From: Pseudomonas putida
Lineage (GTDB): Bacteria > Pseudomonadota > Gammaproteobacteria > Pseudomonadales > Pseudomonadaceae
Assembly (NCBI RefSeq): GCF_016406145.1
Contig: NZ_CP066306.1
Coordinates: 62,001 to 126,000 of the forward strand
Direction: 5' to 3'
Length of the DNA: 64,000 nt
Numbering within the stretch: the stretch's first letter is position 1; the number at the start of each line of letters is the position of its first letter. Made by a program: the position numbers and the translations under genes. The notes below the pieces were generated by a model. That model did no database searches. It was not told the DNA's origin and saw only the letters and a list, made by a program, of their open reading frames with translations. Shown piece after piece: positions 1 through 10,864 of this stretch.

Positions 1-230
1 ACCGCTTCCTTAGTGGTGAACCATCCACCGAACACGTAGGCCGACACGTACAGAATCAGAGGCAGACGATCAATCAGGCCAAGTTTTCCTGCGAGAGCTC
101 CGGCACCCAGGAGAGCACCACAGATCAGCGCGAAAATCAGCTCTGTGTTCATTCCAAAAATGCCGCCATGCTCATGGCTATGACCTTCATGCCCGGCTTG
201 GTCATCAGGGCGTTCAAGCAAACTCTTCAT
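1..230 (-). CDS. Heavy-metal P-type ATPase, N-terminal fragment (CadA-like)
   Basis: Only the first 76 codons are in the window; the gene continues past base 1. The protein starts MKSLLERPDDQAGHEGHSHE: a short histidine-rich cytoplasmic tail followed by two hydrophobic segments (about residues 30-48 and 55-70) ending in a GGWFTTKEA motif typical of the first membrane pair of P1B Zn/Cd/Pb ATPases. There is no room for an HMA (GMTCxxC) domain, so the His-rich tail would be the metal-binding N-terminus. AAGGGACG lies upstream of the ATG. Its place beside czcCBA supports Zn/Cd/Pb export from the cytoplasm. The catalytic DKTGT part cannot be seen, so the subfamily call is inferred from the N-terminus and context. 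Confidence 0.72.
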   Translation of the reverse strand, partial: MKSLLERPDDQAGHEGHSHEHGGIFGMNTELIFALICGALLGAGALAGKLGLIDRLPLILYVSAYVFGGWFTTKEA

Positions 231-370
231 AACTCGTCCCTTCTGGGGTCAAGGCTTCCAATTGCCCTCTGCAGTTGGGGAGCCGTCTCTGTTGGTTGGC
301 TAAGATCTATTGCACGGTTTGCCCGAGCCCAGGCGTTAACATTTCGAAGCTATGGGGTATCGGGCGTAAT

Positions 371-398
371 AAAAAATGCCAGGCACTGCCTGGCATTT
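371..398 (-). terminator. Rho-independent terminator of the DUF2790 gene
   Basis: AAATGCCAGGCA and TGCCTGGCATTT form a perfect inverted repeat. On the minus strand it is followed by TTTTTTATTA, so it terminates the small gene upstream (433-756) and separates it from the P-type ATPase gene. Confidence 0.85.
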
Positions 399-432
399 AT
401 GAATTCTCTAATTGTTCTGTTCAAATCGTTTA

Positions 433-756
433 CTACTTGTTGTTGATGCATTGCGAATACATCGAGTAACGAACAGTCTTGAGCGTGCCCTGGGAGTCCT
501 CGAAGGTCATCAACCGTGGATAGACCTGGCAGGTACGGGGGTCCTGCGACTGACGTACGAATTTCGCAACGTCTATCTTCATGCCATATTTGTAATCCTG
601 AATCTCTGGCATTGGCTTGCCATTTTTCTCCGCGTACTTGGCCACTGCGGTCTGGTGTTCCTTGGTGTATTGAAGCTGCTTGCTCTCGGAGAAAGTGTTG
701 GCCTGCGAAGCCACCGAGAAAACAACAAGTGCAGCAGCGATAATTAGCTTTTTCAT
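433..756 (-). CDS. Small periplasmic protein, DUF2790 family
   Basis: This 107-aa protein has a Sec signal peptide (MKKLIIAAALVVFSVASQA, cleavage after SQA). The mature part carries the DUF2790 pattern YGMKIDVAK, a cysteine in RTCQV, then MTFEDSQG and a C-terminal cysteine, so one disulfide is possible. The family is common in Pseudomonas, often beside metal-responsive systems; its function is not known. GAGAGGG precedes the ATG. It is a single transcription unit with its own terminator. A copy of the motif shared with the czc, porin and regulator promoters lies about 70 bp upstream of its start, suggesting induction by the same metal signal. Confidence 0.85.
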   Translation of the reverse strand: MKKLIIAAALVVFSVASQANTFSESKQLQYTKEHQTAVAKYAEKNGKPMPEIQDYKYGMKIDVAKFVRQSQDPRTCQVYPRLMTFEDSQGTLKTVRYSMYSQCINNK

Positions 757-824
757 AAAACCCTCTCAATTTCAAAACTTCTCGGGCGTAACCTTAGCAA
801 TGCATAGGCATCACCGGCATGACG

Positions 825-846
825 AGAAACTTACAATTTTGAAAGG
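825..846. promoter_or_regulatory. Putative response-regulator operator upstream of the DUF2790 gene
   Basis: AGAAACTTACAATTTTGAAA matches the core of motifs at 6815, 6948 (inverse) and 8815 (GAAA-TTACAAT). It lies about 70 bp upstream of the DUF2790 start, beyond the end of czcA. It is the weakest of the four copies, lacking the CGTMA half. Assignment to the regulator at 8931 is inferred from motif sharing. Confidence 0.45.
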
Positions 847-871
847 TAAGTGCATCTACTTCACTTTAAAC

Positions 872-905
872 AAAAAAGCCCACAACACGTGTTGTGGGCT
901 TCTCT
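872..905 (-). terminator. Terminator of the czcCBA operon
   Basis: AAGCCCACAACACGTGTTGTGGGCTT-type perfect inverted repeat (876-901) just past the czcA stop; on the minus strand it runs into a T6 tract. Strong intrinsic terminator for the operon. Confidence 0.9.
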
Positions 906-918
906 TTAGCGGAGGCTG

Positions 919-4086
<3,168 letters not shown>

Positions 4087-4104
4087 TCATCCTGTCAGTT
4101 CGCA

Positions 4105-5355
4105 TCAGTGACCGTGTTCGGCAGAAGCTTTGCCGAGCTCGGACTTGAGTGTGAAGCTGCCACTGGTTGCTACCTGGGCGCCGGCTTCAATACCGTCGAT
4201 GATTTCCACGTACCCATTGTCGCGGCGACCCAGTTTTACCGGGCGGGTGTCAAAGCCATCTGGGGTGCGTACGAATACCGAAGGTTTGTCTTCAACGGTC
4301 TGCACAGCGTGCTCAGGGACCGCTACGGCAACTCGATCGGTCTGGGAGGTGACCGCAATGTTTACGAACAGGCCTGGACGCCAGGCGCCGTTGGGGTTGG
4401 TCAAGGTGACGCGGACAGTAGCTGCACGGTTTTGCTCGCCCAGCAGGCTGCCGACATAACCCACCTTCCCTTCGACCTCGACGTTCATGTCAGGCGAAGA
4501 GACTTTCACTGCACGGCCAGTCGTGACCTTGCCCAGATCTGTCGGCGGAACTGCGAAGGTCGCCCAGACCTGATTCAGGTCGGAAAGGATGAAGGCGTTG
4601 GTCGCCTCGCTGACGACTTCGCCGACGGTCAGGTGTTTCTCCACTACCACGGCGTCGAAGGGAGCGCGGAGCTCGTAACGATTACCGCCAACGGAGTTAA
4701 CCGAGGCACCGATTGCGCCGACCTTCTGCTTGGCGTTGGCCAAGGAGATCTCCGCTTCTTGCAGCGCTTGGCGTGCTTGGAGGTAGTCTTGCTCTGCAGA
4801 GATCTTGTCCTGCCACAGTTGCTTCTCACGTTCGAAGGTCACACGCGCCAGTTCGACGCGACGCTGTGCGGCCTGTTGTTCGCTGCGCAGGTCAGAGATC
4901 TGCTGGCTGGCGATTACCGCGAGGACTTGCCCTTTCTTGACCGTCTCGCCCAGGTTGGCCTGGACAGCCTCAACAACGCCAGGAACACGAGGAACCACGT
5001 GGGCAGTACGATCTTCGTCGAAGCGAATTTCGCCAGGGAAGCTCACGACGGTACCGAGGTCACGAGGCGCTGCAGCTTCCAGGGCAACACCAGCGGCCTT
5101 GATCTGTTCAGCGCTGAGCGTCAGCTTGCCCTCTTCTTCACCGCCCTCTTCGCTGTGGCCTTCTTCACCATGGCCCTCATCACCTTCCTCTTTGGCGGCA
5201 GATGCGGCTTTCTTTTCGTCGCCATGGCCATCGTTAGCGCCATGCTCGGCAGTACTGGCGGCCTGCTGTCCGGAACTGTTGTTCCAGGCAAGGCTGCCAA
5301 ATCCGAGGGCTGCCACAGCGGCTACCGCGAGGGCGATCTTGCGTTTGTTATCCAT
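4105..5355 (-). CDS. czcB: CzcB-type periplasmic adaptor (membrane fusion protein)
   Basis: A 416-aa adaptor linking CzcA to the outer-membrane channel. An N-terminal membrane anchor (IALAVAAVAALGFGSLAW) is followed by a long His/Glu/Asp-rich stretch (residues about 38-75, with GHGDEKK and EGHGEEGHSEEGG), then a barrel-sandwich (lipoyl-like) half-motif, an alpha-helical hairpin (residues about 160-210, heptad-rich), the second lipoyl half and a beta-barrel. The acidic, His-rich linker is a plausible zinc-buffering region seen in Czc-type adaptors. It lies between czcC and czcA on the same strand and ends in AEHGH, another possible metal ligand cluster. Confidence 0.92.
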   Translation of the reverse strand: MDNKRKIALAVAAVAALGFGSLAWNNSSGQQAASTAEHGANDGHGDEKKAASAAKEEGDEGHGEEGHSEEGGEEEGKLTLSAEQIKAAGVALEAAAPRDLGTVVSFPGEIRFDEDRTAHVVPRVPGVVEAVQANLGETVKKGQVLAVIASQQISDLRSEQQAAQRRVELARVTFEREKQLWQDKISAEQDYLQARQALQEAEISLANAKQKVGAIGASVNSVGGNRYELRAPFDAVVVEKHLTVGEVVSEATNAFILSDLNQVWATFAVPPTDLGKVTTGRAVKVSSPDMNVEVEGKVGYVGSLLGEQNRAATVRVTLTNPNGAWRPGLFVNIAVTSQTDRVAVAVPEHAVQTVEDKPSVFVRTPDGFDTRPVKLGRRDNGYVEIIDGIEAGAQVATSGSFTLKSELGKASAEHGH

Positions 5356-5423
5356 TGCTACTCCTGCTGATCGTAGGCACCGGCTTGTTCAAGGCTGTGT
5401 GCCGAAGAAAATGTTTGGCCCGT

Positions 5424-6695
5424 TCAGCGAGTGCCGGCGGTTGAGCCGACTTCGCCATAAACCCTTTCCACCTGCGCACGCGCATTGGTCGCCGCTGCCA
5501 ACGATTCGAGGTATTGGCCACGAGCGACGATCAAGGTGCGCTGGGCATCCAGCACTTCGATGAAACCGAATTTGCCCATCTCGAAGCCGCGGGTTGCGGT
5601 CTCTACGGCTTGTTGGGCTGAAGGCAGAATGGTCTTGTCGTAGGACTCGACCTCCTGCATGGCGGTGGACCATTGGTTCAACGCGGTTTGGGTTTCGGTG
5701 CGCAGGCGCAGCTCAACAGCATTGCGCTGGTCCCGGGCCTGATCTGCACGACGAGAAGCGGAAAGAATGTTGCCCTGGTTACGATCGAACAGCGGCAAAG
5801 GCATAGACAGGCCCACAGTGTTGACCCGCTCGCGCACAGAGCGGTCGTACTGGCTACCTACACTGACAGTAAGGTTCGGGATACGCTGAGCTTTCTCTGA
5901 GCCGAGCGAGGCATCGCTCTTGTCTATCTGCACCACGGCCTGACGCATTTCTGCTGTTTGGTCGAGCTTAGCCAGCAGATCTTCAGTGCGAGGTGGCAAG
6001 CCCGGGGAGAGGGTTGGCGATTCGAGTCGATCAAACACGGTGACTGAGCTCCCGGTAATTTGAGCGAGCTGTTGGTAAGCGGTCGCTTTTTCCGTTTCTG
6101 CACGTCGAACTTGCAGCTGGGCTTCGGCCAGTTGCACTTGAGCGCGGGTCGCCTCCACTGGGGACGACTTACCTGCGCGAACACGGCCATCGACGATGCG
6201 AAGACCGCGCTCAGTCAGTTCGAGAGATTGCTTGGCCAGGTCGAGACCTGTCTGGGCCCGCAACGCGGCGTAAAAGGCTTGGACGACATCTGCACGCAGG
6301 CCGTTAACGCGACGGTCTAACTCAAGCTGTGCGGCGGTCTGCCCGTATGTGGCGACGTCAACACGAGCCCCCCGCTTACCGCCCAGCTCAAGGGTCTGGC
6401 TGAGAGAGACAGTCGTCTGGCTGGTGTTACGACGGGTGTCTTCCACGTCATACGAGATTGTGGGGTTGGGGATAAGCCCGGCCTGCTTGCGAGCACCATC
6501 AGCGATCCCAATTTCTTGCCTGGCCGCGGCCAGGTCTGGGTTGGCATCCATGGCCGTCGAAAGCGCCTGGGGCAAGCTGATGCTTTGGGCAAGGGCTGCA
6601 GGCGCCATCAACCCAGAGATGACTGCACAGAGTGCAGCGATCTTCCAGGGCGAGACGGGGGTCTTGGGTAAGACATTGCGGTTATACCGGGGCAC
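5424..6695 (-). CDS. czcC: CzcC-type outer-membrane efflux channel (TolC family)
   Basis: This 423-aa OEP-family protein is first in the czcCBA operon. The start chosen is a GTG at 6695 with GAGGA upstream, which puts a signal peptide (KIAALCAVISGLMAPAALAQ) near the N-terminus. An in-frame start at 6782 would add 29 residues with no signal character. The mature protein shows two TolC-type repeats rich in long coiled-coil helices, with LSQTLELGGKRGARVDVA in the first and SLPLPLFDRNQGN-like (actual MPLPLFDRNQGN) in the second. It forms the outer-membrane exit duct for CzcAB. An operator-like motif sits about 120 bp upstream of the start. Confidence 0.9.
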   Translation of the reverse strand: MPRYNRNVLPKTPVSPWKIAALCAVISGLMAPAALAQSISLPQALSTAMDANPDLAAARQEIGIADGARKQAGLIPNPTISYDVEDTRRNTSQTTVSLSQTLELGGKRGARVDVATYGQTAAQLELDRRVNGLRADVVQAFYAALRAQTGLDLAKQSLELTERGLRIVDGRVRAGKSSPVEATRAQVQLAEAQLQVRRAETEKATAYQQLAQITGSSVTVFDRLESPTLSPGLPPRTEDLLAKLDQTAEMRQAVVQIDKSDASLGSEKAQRIPNLTVSVGSQYDRSVRERVNTVGLSMPLPLFDRNQGNILSASRRADQARDQRNAVELRLRTETQTALNQWSTAMQEVESYDKTILPSAQQAVETATRGFEMGKFGFIEVLDAQRTLIVARGQYLESLAAATNARAQVERVYGEVGSTAGTR

Positions 6696-6814
6696 TTTGA
6701 TGGTCCTCGTGCACAAACTTCGATAAAGCTTGGCGAGAACGCCGAAACAGCTGCCAAGCCCCACTTGATTAGGTGATGGCACTCTAATGAGCGGTAGCTA
6801 TCAGAGGGGTGGCT

Positions 6815-6835
6815 AGAAAATTACAATTCCGTAAG
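6815..6835. promoter_or_regulatory. Putative operator in the czcC/porin divergent region, site 1
   Basis: AGAAAATTACAATTCCGTAA: TTAC-N6-GTAA with GAAA upstream. One of two copies in opposite orientation between czcC and the porin gene. Matches the copies at 8815 and the reverse complement of 6948. Confidence 0.6.
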
Positions 6836-6947
6836 AATGTCCTGTAATGCCCGAAAATACTGGGAAACCAAACCCGACACGATGATTTCGTTACAAGCAA
6901 CGGAGATGGCAAACACGCGGTGCGAAGGCCCGAACAACAGGTAGATG

Positions 6948-6966
6948 ACGAAATTGTAATTTTCCT
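6948..6966. promoter_or_regulatory. Putative operator in the czcC/porin divergent region, site 2
   Basis: Read on the minus strand this is GGAAAATTACAATTTCGTCA, nearly identical to site 1 and to the site before the response-regulator gene. It lies about 135 bp upstream of the porin start and faces it in the opposite orientation to site 1, fitting divergent control of czcCBA and the porin. Confidence 0.6.
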
Positions 6967-7098
6967 ATCACCCCCCCGTTATCTTCGGCCTGCAAATATG
7001 AGCTCGCGCTACGCTAGGCGCGCCGCCTGGTCAGAACAATTAACGACACCCGCGCCGGTAAACATAATAAAAACTGCCGTGAATCAAAGGAGCATCGG

Positions 7099-8442
7099 AT
7101 GAAAATCAAAGTACCACTGTATTTGGCGGCAGTTTCTGCGCTGTCTGGAAGCTATGCTATTTCGGCACAGGCAGAAGACAAGCCAGAAGGCTTCATTGAA
7201 GGCAGCAGCCTTACAGTGCTGAACCGTAACTTCTACTTCAACCGTGATAACCGCGACAGCACTGCCCCCACTTATAACAGTGGCAAGGGCAACACCAACG
7301 GCTACTCCGAAGCCTGGGCGCACGCGATCATCAGCAAATTCAACTCTGGGTTTACCCAGGGAACCGTTGGCTTTGGCGTTGATGCCTTCGCCATGATCGG
7401 CCTCAAGCTCGACACCGGTGATGGGCGCAACGGCGGCCGTAGCTCCTTCGACGTGCTACCCGTTGATAACAAGGGCGAAGCTCGCGACGAATACACCAAG
7501 GTCGGCGGCGCAGCCAAAGTCCGCTTGTTCGATACCATCGTGAAAGTAGGTGATGTTTTCCCATCGACTCCGGTCGTTGCATCCGGCGACTCTCGCCTGC
7601 TGCCAGAAAGCTTCCGCGGCGTGACCGTTGAGAACACCAGCATCCAAGGCCTCACCCTGCAGGGTGGTCGTCTGCATGCGATGAGCCAGCCGGTCTCAAG
7701 CAACCTGAACGACAACTTCGTGACGTTCTACGGCGGCCCGGTCAACTCGCCATGGATCGGTTACGGTGGCGGTGACTACTCGATCAACGACAACTGGACT
7801 GTGAGCGTCTACGCCAGCCAGCTGAAAGACGTCTGGAATCAGTACTACGCCGGCACCAGCGTGGTTTACCCGCTGAGCGACGATCTGGCGCTGATCGGTG
7901 GCTTCAACTACTACAAAGCCGTAGATGAAGGTAAGAAGCGCCTGGGTGAATTCGACAACAACATCTGGAGTGCCAAGGTCGGCGTGCGTTACGGTGCCCA
8001 TACCCTAGCCCTGTCGCACCAGCGCAACAACGGCGACGACGATTTTGACTACCTGCGTCAGTCGGACTCGATTTTCGTCGACAACTCCATCCAGTACAGC
8101 GACTTCAACTCGCCGAAAGAGCGTTCCTGGATGCTGCGCTATGACCTGAACTTCACCAGCTACGGCATTCCAGGCCTGACGTTCATGACCCGCTACGCCA
8201 GAGGCTCGGGCGCGGATTACTCGAACGCTAACCAGTTCTACATGCGCACTGATGACAACGGCAACCCGCTCGACAATCAGAAGCGTTGGGAGCGTGACGT
8301 CGAAGTCAAATACGTTGTCCAAACCGGTCCAGCAAAAGATCTGTCCTTCCGGTTGCGCCAGGCAACCACACGTGCCACTGCATTCGAATCGGATCTGGAT
8401 GAAACCCGTGTGATCATTGAGTACCCGCTTTCGATTCTGTAA
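7099..8442 (+). CDS. OprD-family outer-membrane porin
   Basis: A 447-aa protein with a Sec signal peptide (cleavage after ISAQA) and an OprD-type 18-strand barrel: early GFIEGSSLTVLNRNFYFNRD, the KLDTGDGRNGG segment, and a C-terminal strand RVIIEYPLSIL ending in Leu. AAAGGAG lies just upstream of the ATG. OprD porins take up small organic acids or basic amino acids, and some Pseudomonas members are co-regulated with czc systems. Here it is divergent from czcC and shares its operator region, so a metal-linked role is likely; its substrate cannot be read from sequence. Confidence 0.9.
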   Translation: MKIKVPLYLAAVSALSGSYAISAQAEDKPEGFIEGSSLTVLNRNFYFNRDNRDSTAPTYNSGKGNTNGYSEAWAHAIISKFNSGFTQGTVGFGVDAFAMIGLKLDTGDGRNGGRSSFDVLPVDNKGEARDEYTKVGGAAKVRLFDTIVKVGDVFPSTPVVASGDSRLLPESFRGVTVENTSIQGLTLQGGRLHAMSQPVSSNLNDNFVTFYGGPVNSPWIGYGGGDYSINDNWTVSVYASQLKDVWNQYYAGTSVVYPLSDDLALIGGFNYYKAVDEGKKRLGEFDNNIWSAKVGVRYGAHTLALSHQRNNGDDDFDYLRQSDSIFVDNSIQYSDFNSPKERSWMLRYDLNFTSYGIPGLTFMTRYARGSGADYSNANQFYMRTDDNGNPLDNQKRWERDVEVKYVVQTGPAKDLSFRLRQATTRATAFESDLDETRVIIEYPLSIL

Positions 8443-8452
8443 TTCGCTAACT

Positions 8453-8477
8453 GGACCAGTTATTCATTAACTGGTCC
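8453..8477. other. Hairpin after the porin gene
   Basis: GGACCAGTT-N7-AACTGGTCC, a 9-bp perfect stem 10 bp past the porin stop. There is no T tract, so it may stabilise the 3' end or act with the terminator at 8549. Confidence 0.5.
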
Positions 8478-8548
8478 TATTAGTAAAACGAGCATTACGA
8501 ATTCACCTTGAGTGGCTTAAGTGCTCCTTTGGTAAAAGGTGGATATTT

Positions 8549-8572
8549 GGCGCCCATTGGGCGCCTTTTTTT
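8549..8572 (+). terminator. Rho-independent terminator after the porin gene
   Basis: GGCGCCC-ATT-GGGCGCC followed by seven T on the plus strand; a textbook terminator for the porin transcript. Confidence 0.88.
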
Positions 8573-8574
8573 GC

Positions 8575-8724
8575 CTAAAATTCAAGTAGGCGTTCGATTG
8601 TACGCATCGCATGCCGGTGAAGTTCATGACTACACCAATGACCAGTCTCTTCAATGTGAGCGACCTCGCCGTCATCTGAGCGGAACGAAGCCAGCACAAA
8701 GAAGAAAATAACCCAATACTTCAT
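8575..8724 (-). CDS. Candidate small secreted or membrane peptide (49 aa)
   Basis: A 49-codon frame begins MKYWVIFFFVLASFRSDDGE and ends ETGHWCSHELHRHAMRTIERLLEF-like (two halves: ETGHWCSHELHRH, then AMRTIERLLEF). A hydrophobic N-terminus followed by a short His/Cys-containing tail (four His, one Cys) would suit a small periplasmic metal-binding peptide. The ribosome site is poor (AGGTGA about 14 bp upstream). The operator-like motif at 8815 is about 90 bp upstream, so it could be driven divergently from the regulator gene. Only reading-frame composition supports it; it may be chance. Confidence 0.3.
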   Translation of the reverse strand: MKYWVIFFFVLASFRSDDGEVAHIEETGHWCSHELHRHAMRTIERLLEF

Positions 8725-8814
8725 AAGGTCAAATCACCTGCTGGAGAGAGGGCCCGCAACTGTCAAACCCAAACCGCGACAAGATATACCGCCAGACTAT
8801 CAACTGTATTACCT

Positions 8815-8835
8815 AGAAATTACAAATCCGTCATT
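8815..8835. promoter_or_regulatory. Putative autoregulatory operator of the response regulator
   Basis: AGAAATTACAAATCCGTCAT matches the czcC/porin sites closely. It sits about 100 bp upstream of the response-regulator ATG, as expected for an autoregulated OmpR/PhoB-family gene. Confidence 0.55.
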
Positions 8836-8930
8836 TGAGCCCCGGCACGCTCATTTTGATTTACCATCCCTTTCAATAATGCCGGCGCGCGTGCGCGGTT
8901 AATTGCTCAGTGATATCGAGACAAAATCCC

Positions 8931-9605
8931 ATGCGAATTCTGGTAATTGAGGATGAAGTAAAAACTGCGGAGTATGTGCGTCAAGGTCTGACGGAATGTG
9001 GCTATGTCGTAGATTGCGTCCACACCGGGTCAGATGGATTATTCTTGGCTAAGCAGCACGAATATGAGCTGATTATCCTGGATATAAATCTGCCAGAGAT
9101 GGACGGTTGGCAGGTCCTTGAGTTGTTGCGTCGTAAAAACTGCCCTTCCCGTATCATGATGCTGACGGCGAGAAGCCGGCTGGCGGATAAGGTCCGGGGG
9201 CTGGAGAACGGAGCAGATGACTACCTGATCAAGCCATTTGAGTTCCCTGAGCTGCTGGCCCGGGTTCGCGCCTTGATGCGCAGGTCAGATCACCCTGCAT
9301 CCGTAGAGGTCATTCGCGTCGCTGACCTGGAGCTTGATCAGAGCCGGCACAGGGCATTCAGGGACGGTCAGCGCATTGACCTGACCACGAAAGAATTCGC
9401 GTTACTGCATTACCTGATGCGTAATACCGGTGTGGTGCTGAGCCGCACCCAAATTATTTCGCAGGTTTGGGATATGAATTTTGACTGCGACACAAACGTT
9501 GTAGAGGTGTCGATTCGAAGACTCAGAGCCAAGATAGATGACCCTTTCGAGACCAAACTGATACATACGCTTCGGGGCGTAGGGTATGTGCTTGAAAAAC
9601 GATAG
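8931..9605 (+). CDS. OmpR/PhoB-family response regulator, CzcR-like, without adjacent kinase
   Basis: A 224-aa regulator. The receiver domain (1-120) shows the acidic pair in IEDE, phosphoacceptor Asp51 in LDINLPEMDG, Thr in MLTARS and Lys in LIKPFEFPELLARVRAL. The C-terminal winged helix (about 128-222) ends HTLRGVGYVLEKR. Length and motifs match heavy-metal regulators (CzcR/CopR/IrlR). The ATG at 8931 gives the usual family N-terminus MRILVIEDE; a GTG seven codons upstream is less likely. No histidine kinase follows, so it must be phosphorylated by a kinase encoded elsewhere or work as an orphan. Four shared motifs nearby are its probable targets. Confidence 0.9.
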   Translation: MRILVIEDEVKTAEYVRQGLTECGYVVDCVHTGSDGLFLAKQHEYELIILDINLPEMDGWQVLELLRRKNCPSRIMMLTARSRLADKVRGLENGADDYLIKPFEFPELLARVRALMRRSDHPASVEVIRVADLELDQSRHRAFRDGQRIDLTTKEFALLHYLMRNTGVVLSRTQIISQVWDMNFDCDTNVVEVSIRRLRAKIDDPFETKLIHTLRGVGYVLEKR

Positions 9606-9722
9606 TTGCCAAGCTCTCTAGTACCGAAAATCCGCTACATGCTCCCGTCGCTTGCGAACTTGAGGTTTCTGTTTACGATCCGCGGCGCTGATTCCTCACT
9701 CAACAAATGAGGTAGGCTGTAC

Positions 9723-10046
9723 ATGAGGTATAGCATTGATTATCAGCAGGTTTCGCAAGGACAATCCGATGCCAGCATTGATGCCTGTCCAGCTGACATT
9801 GTCTTCAACAGCGACCATGGCCTAGCTCTTATCCCGTGCGTTGGCGATGTTATCAACCTCCCCTCTACGGCGGTCAAAGAAGGGGTTTGCGGCATCGTTA
9901 GATCAAGGATTTTCAATTATCTCAGAGGTCCTGAAGAGCTGTACTGTCACGTCAATATTCTCGTTGAGGAGGCGGACATCAATTTCGAAAGTCTCATCTC
10001 GGAATACATGCGCAATCAGTCACGTGCTCGCTCGCCTTCTTCATAA
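9723..10046 (+). CDS. Hypothetical protein, 107 aa
   Basis: I do not recognise this protein. It begins MRYSIDYQQVSQGQSDASID, has no signal peptide or membrane segment, and looks like a small soluble alpha/beta protein (LALIPCVGDVINLP, then YCHVNILVEEADINFESLI). The IPxVGDxI stretch resembles small barrel-like modules but is too short to assign. GAGG lies 13 bp before the ATG. A hairpin (10033-10039 with 10051-10057) overlaps its stop codon. It stands alone between the regulator gene and a minus-strand membrane-protein gene, at the beginning of a stretch of lower GC than its surroundings. Confidence 0.55.
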   Translation: MRYSIDYQQVSQGQSDASIDACPADIVFNSDHGLALIPCVGDVINLPSTAVKEGVCGIVRSRIFNYLRGPEELYCHVNILVEEADINFESLISEYMRNQSRARSPSS

Positions 10047-10147
10047 AGTCGAAGGCGGGCCAGTCCATTAATGGTTGTGTATGGGTGAGGGTTCAGCAGA
10101 GCGAGCGCCTACTGAGCACCAGAGATGAATAGTCACAGCCTAGTGGT

Positions 10148-10675
10148 TTAACGCGGTACTGCTGGTGTACGCAGGGCCGGACTCATTGTTTTTTGAATGG
10201 CGCATTGCAGCACATAGAAATATAAAACCCCGGAAGCAAATACGATTGCGGACAGATAAGCAAACTCAGAGTCTAAAACCCCGGAAACCATATACAATTT
10301 AATCGTGATAGAACCCATAATAATTCCGGTACAGTACATGACGCCTGTGAACTGATTGCCCAAAAAACTCAGTATGCCGCTGAAGGCATTGTTCGCACTC
10401 AACAGCATTGCTTTCAGTATCGTCCAGCCGAGAACTGGCAGAAAAGCCTTGATCATGAAGGCGAATAACATCGACGATGCAAACAGTTTTATCGGGGTTT
10501 CTGCCCACGGCTTGATGGTGCCGTCTACTTCAACGCCGGTATACAAGATGATATTCAGAATAATCGCCATAAGGGTGCATATGCCGAGGCGTATCATTTC
10601 CCGCTTAAGCGGGGCCATCATTATCACTGCGTGAATCTTGTTTCCAAAGTATCGTTTTAGTCCTTGGATCGACAT
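10148..10675 (-). CDS. Unknown integral membrane protein, four predicted helices
   Basis: The start chosen is the ATG at 10675 (MSIQGLKRYFGNKI), which has AGGAAG at good spacing; in-frame starts at 10729 and 10759 would extend it to 193 or 203 aa. The protein has a short basic cytoplasmic head and four hydrophobic segments, including LGICTLMAIILNIILYTG, ASSMLFAFMIKAFLPVLG, a GVMYCTGIIMGSITIKLYM stretch and LSAIVFASGVLYFYVLQCAI. No family is recognised. Codon use is AT-richer than flanking core genes, suggesting acquisition. It is monocistronic in appearance, with no partner on the same strand nearby. Confidence 0.6.
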   Translation of the reverse strand: MSIQGLKRYFGNKIHAVIMMAPLKREMIRLGICTLMAIILNIILYTGVEVDGTIKPWAETPIKLFASSMLFAFMIKAFLPVLGWTILKAMLLSANNAFSGILSFLGNQFTGVMYCTGIIMGSITIKLYMVSGVLDSEFAYLSAIVFASGVLYFYVLQCAIQKTMSPALRTPAVPR

Positions 10676-10864
10676 TTTTCTTCCTATGCTCTCGGGTATG
10701 ACGCTGTTGTAGCGTTGTATGACGGTCATGCTTTTACCCGAAGAGAGGTGACGCTTCAACGGTCCTGAATTGCGCAGGGGATCTCATGTCCTTCCCCTGG
10801 CTGGGTAGCTTGCTGAGAAATTCTCATCTACCTGCGTGGCAACGATGCGGCCACCCCGCCGCCG

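Noticed and set aside
8508-8711. 67-codon plus-strand frame after the porin gene
   Set aside because: It runs through the porin terminator hairpin and T tract; composition not protein-like.
9606-9722. Remnant of a czcS-like kinase after the response regulator
   Set aside because: No frame in this gap shows HAMP, H-box or ATPase motifs.
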